Positions 6,293-7,527 of a DNA stretch of 7,527 bases are shown in pieces (positions within the stretch are counted from its first letter, which is position 1; every line of letters begins with the position of its first letter). The position numbers were made by a program, and so were the translations under genes. The notes below the pieces were generated by a model. It had not been told where the DNA came from. It did no database searches and worked only from the letters and a program-made list of their open reading frames with translations. The DNA comes from Ramlibacter sp. (GTDB lineage: Bacteria; Pseudomonadota; Gammaproteobacteria; Burkholderiales; Burkholderiaceae_C): positions 1 through 7,527 of the forward strand of contig JAMPXR010000120.1 in the NCBI GenBank assembly GCA_023701085.1, read 5' to 3'.

Positions 6293-6353
6293 GCGGGAAT
6301 AATAAGCGTGAGCTCGGGCCACGAGCCGCCCACCGCCGCGAGAACACCCGCCC
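6293..6353. promoter_or_regulatory. 61-bp divergent promoter region, ampG / M48 protease
   Basis: The only AT-rich island (6297-6305) offers a -10-like hexamer in both directions: AATAAT (6298-6303) rightward and TATTAT (6304-6299) leftward, each 5 of 6 to TATAAT. Good -35 hexamers at 16-18 bp are not seen on either side. The leftward hexamer ends 6 nt from the ampG ATG, so a start at the usual distance would give a leaderless message. Confidence 0.4.
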
Positions 6354-7217
6354 ATGAATTTGCCCAGCCCGTTCGCATTCCGCGCTTGGGTCCCTGACCC
6401 TCGCGGGACCTTGCGCGCGTGGCTGCTGGGCGCCGCCTTGCTGCTGGCGCCTGCGGCCGATGCGCTGGCCCAGCGCGAAGGCGTCGACGTCGGGCAATCC
6501 TCCCGGCTGGCCGGGCTGGTTCCGGCGGCCGAGGTCGAGAAGGCTTCCAACCAGCAATACCATCAGCTGCTGCAGCAGGCGGCGGCCAAGCGCGCCCTGG
6601 CGCAGCCGGGCGATCCGCAGCTCGAACGGGTGCGTGCAATCTCGCAGCGCCTGATCCCGCATGCGGGCACGTGGAACCCGCGGGTCGCGAGCTGGCGCTG
6701 GGAAGTCAACCTGATCCGCTCCAACCAGATCAACGCGTTCTGCATGCCGGGCGGCAAGATCGCCGTCTTCACCGGCATCATCGACCAGCTGCGGCTGTCG
6801 GACGATGAACTGGCCATGGTGGTGGGCCACGAGATGGCGCACGCCCTGCGCGAGCACGCGCGCGAGCGCATCGCCAAGAACGCCGCCACCAGCATTGGCG
6901 CGAACCTCCTGACGCAGTTGCTGGGACTGGGCGACGTGGGCCAGACGCTGGCCGGCTATGGCGCGCAACTGCTGACGCTGCGCTTTGGCCGCGGCGACGA
7001 AACCGAAGCCGACCTGGTCGGCATGGAGATCGCGGCGCGCGCCGGCTACGACCCGCGCGCCGCCATCACGCTGTGGCAGAAGATGGGCCAGGCCAGCAAG
7101 AACGCCCCGCCGGAATGGCTTTCGACGCACCCGTCGGGAGCGACCCGGATCGAGGAACTGCAGCGCAACCTGCCGCGCGTCATGCCGCTGTACGAGCGGA
7201 CGAACGCCAGGCGCTGA
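6354..7217 (+). CDS. exported M48 family zinc metalloprotease
   Basis: This 287-residue protein of the M48 peptidase family, in the LoiP/YcaL/OMA1-like group, probably degrades damaged periplasmic or outer-membrane proteins. The N-terminus has a signal peptide with core AWLLGAALLLAPAADALA; cleavage is likely near residue 39-40. There is no lipobox Cys, unlike lipoprotein members such as LoiP. The catalytic domain shows NAFCMPGGKIAVFTGII (128-143), the zinc motif HEMAH (His159, Glu160, His163), the third ligand Glu218 in ETEADLVG, and STHPSGATRIEEL (257-269) with His259, all intact. No C-terminal TPR domain is present, which argues against BepA. The ATG at 6354 has only a weak GAGA upstream. 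TTG at 6411 would give a tighter signal peptide and is an alternative start. It is divergent from ampG across 61 bp. Confidence 0.92.
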   Translation: MNLPSPFAFRAWVPDPRGTLRAWLLGAALLLAPAADALAQREGVDVGQSSRLAGLVPAAEVEKASNQQYHQLLQQAAAKRALAQPGDPQLERVRAISQRLIPHAGTWNPRVASWRWEVNLIRSNQINAFCMPGGKIAVFTGIIDQLRLSDDELAMVVGHEMAHALREHARERIAKNAATSIGANLLTQLLGLGDVGQTLAGYGAQLLTLRFGRGDETEADLVGMEIAARAGYDPRAAITLWQKMGQASKNAPPEWLSTHPSGATRIEELQRNLPRVMPLYERTNARR

Positions 7218-7220
7218 GCC

Positions 7221-7273
7221 GCGCGCGGCGCGTTGCTGCGCACCGCCGGGAACCTCGAGCGCGCGCCGCGCGC
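7221..7273 (+). repeat. 12-bp GC inverted repeat after the protease gene
   Basis: GCGCGCGGCGCG (7221-7232) and CGCGCCGCGCGC (7262-7273) are perfect reverse complements around a 29-nt loop, starting 3 nt past the protease stop. A local alternative hairpin, AGCGCGC / GCGCGCT (7258-7264 with 7268-7274), competes with it. No T-tract follows, so this may be a weak terminator or an RNA 3'-end stabiliser, not a canonical terminator. Confidence 0.45.
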
Positions 7274-7319
7274 TGAGATGAAAACCGACTGATTGACTGG
7301 GTCATCCCTGGCGTGATCG

Positions 7320-7333
7320 TTGACGCAGATCAA
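7320..7333. promoter_or_regulatory. FNR/Anr-type site TTGAC-GCAG-ATCAA
   Basis: The 14-mer matches the FNR/Anr consensus TTGAT-N4-ATCAA at 9 of 10 fixed positions. A -10-like AAGAAT (7356-7361) has its centre 32 bp from the site centre, the spacing expected for class II FNR activation with a start near 7368. The gene at 7503 would then carry a leader of about 135 nt. Oxygen-responsive control of that gene is inferred. Confidence 0.5.
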
Positions 7334-7502
7334 GGGCCGGTTTCCCGCGTGCGCGAAGAATCTCATACACGATACGGGAAGTGATTTCACATACTGCAAA
7401 CCCGCCGCCCAGGTCCTGGCGCACCTTGCTGGCCACGGACGCGGGAAAGCCGCCCAATCAGGCGCCCGTCGGCCGGTATGGCAATTGATCAACGGAGACC
7501 AC

Positions 7503-7527
7503 ATGTCGTCTGTGTCGATATCTCCCA
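7503..7527 (+). CDS. start of an unidentified gene, truncated by the window edge
   Basis: ATG at 7503 follows a good ribosome site, ACGGAGA (7492-7498), with GGAG 5 nt before the ATG. Only MSSVSISP can be read, too little to name a family. The FNR/Anr-type site upstream hints at a role in low-oxygen or respiratory metabolism, but that depends on the site being real. Confidence 0.6.

Noticed and set aside
6293..6550. In-frame N-terminal extension of ampG by 86 residues
   Set aside because: It overlaps the signal peptide region of the divergent protease gene and has no transporter-like sequence; family members begin near the ATG at 6292.
7046..7504. Leftward 152-codon open frame covering the end of the protease and the 7218-7502 gap
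   Set aside because: It has no recognisable domain and is largely antisense to the protease. No ribosome site supports it, and it crosses the FNR-type site.

Overview
The window is GC-rich and almost fully coding. Its gene types and order (ilvE, a CHCC zinc-finger gene, waaF, then envelope-stress genes) suggest a betaproteobacterium of the Burkholderiales, most likely Comamonadaceae (Ramlibacter or Variovorax-like). This placement rests on gene content and protein style, not on a database search.

Layout. Positions 1-2142 (+ strand) hold the 3' part of ilvE (branched-chain aminotransferase), a 73-residue CHCC zinc-finger protein whose ribosome site starts at the ilvE stop, and waaF (LPS heptosyltransferase II) from a TTG start. 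Positions 2143-2317 are a convergent gap with two hairpin-plus-T-tract terminators reading leftward and one possible rightward terminator. Positions 2318-4794 (- strand) hold a Cpx-like envelope-stress operon, transcribed right to left: Spy/CpxP-type periplasmic protein, OmpR-family response regulator, then CpxA-like sensor kinase. A perfect CpxR-type box, GTAAA-N5-GTAAA, lies at 4911-4925 in front of it. Positions 4949-6292 (- strand) hold ampG, the inner-membrane muropeptide permease. A 61-bp divergent gap separates it from an exported M48 metalloprotease at 6354-7217 (+ strand). Positions 7218-7502 are non-coding as far as can be told. They hold a GC-rich inverted repeat after the protease and an FNR/Anr-type site at 7320-7333. 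A further gene begins at 7503 with a good ribosome site and runs off the end.

How it fits together. The right two thirds is about the cell envelope: sensing periplasmic stress (kinase, regulator, CpxP-like protein), protein quality control (M48 protease) and recycling of cell-wall fragments (AmpG). The left part pairs amino-acid metabolism with LPS core synthesis. All recognised genes belong to known families, and I see no phage, IS, CRISPR, toxin-antitoxin or other mobile signature. I found no convincing undescribed multi-gene system. The most informative points are regulatory: the CpxR box, which ties an otherwise generic two-component system to the Cpx family; the FNR-type site; and the compact ampG/protease divergent promoter with a possible leaderless ampG start.
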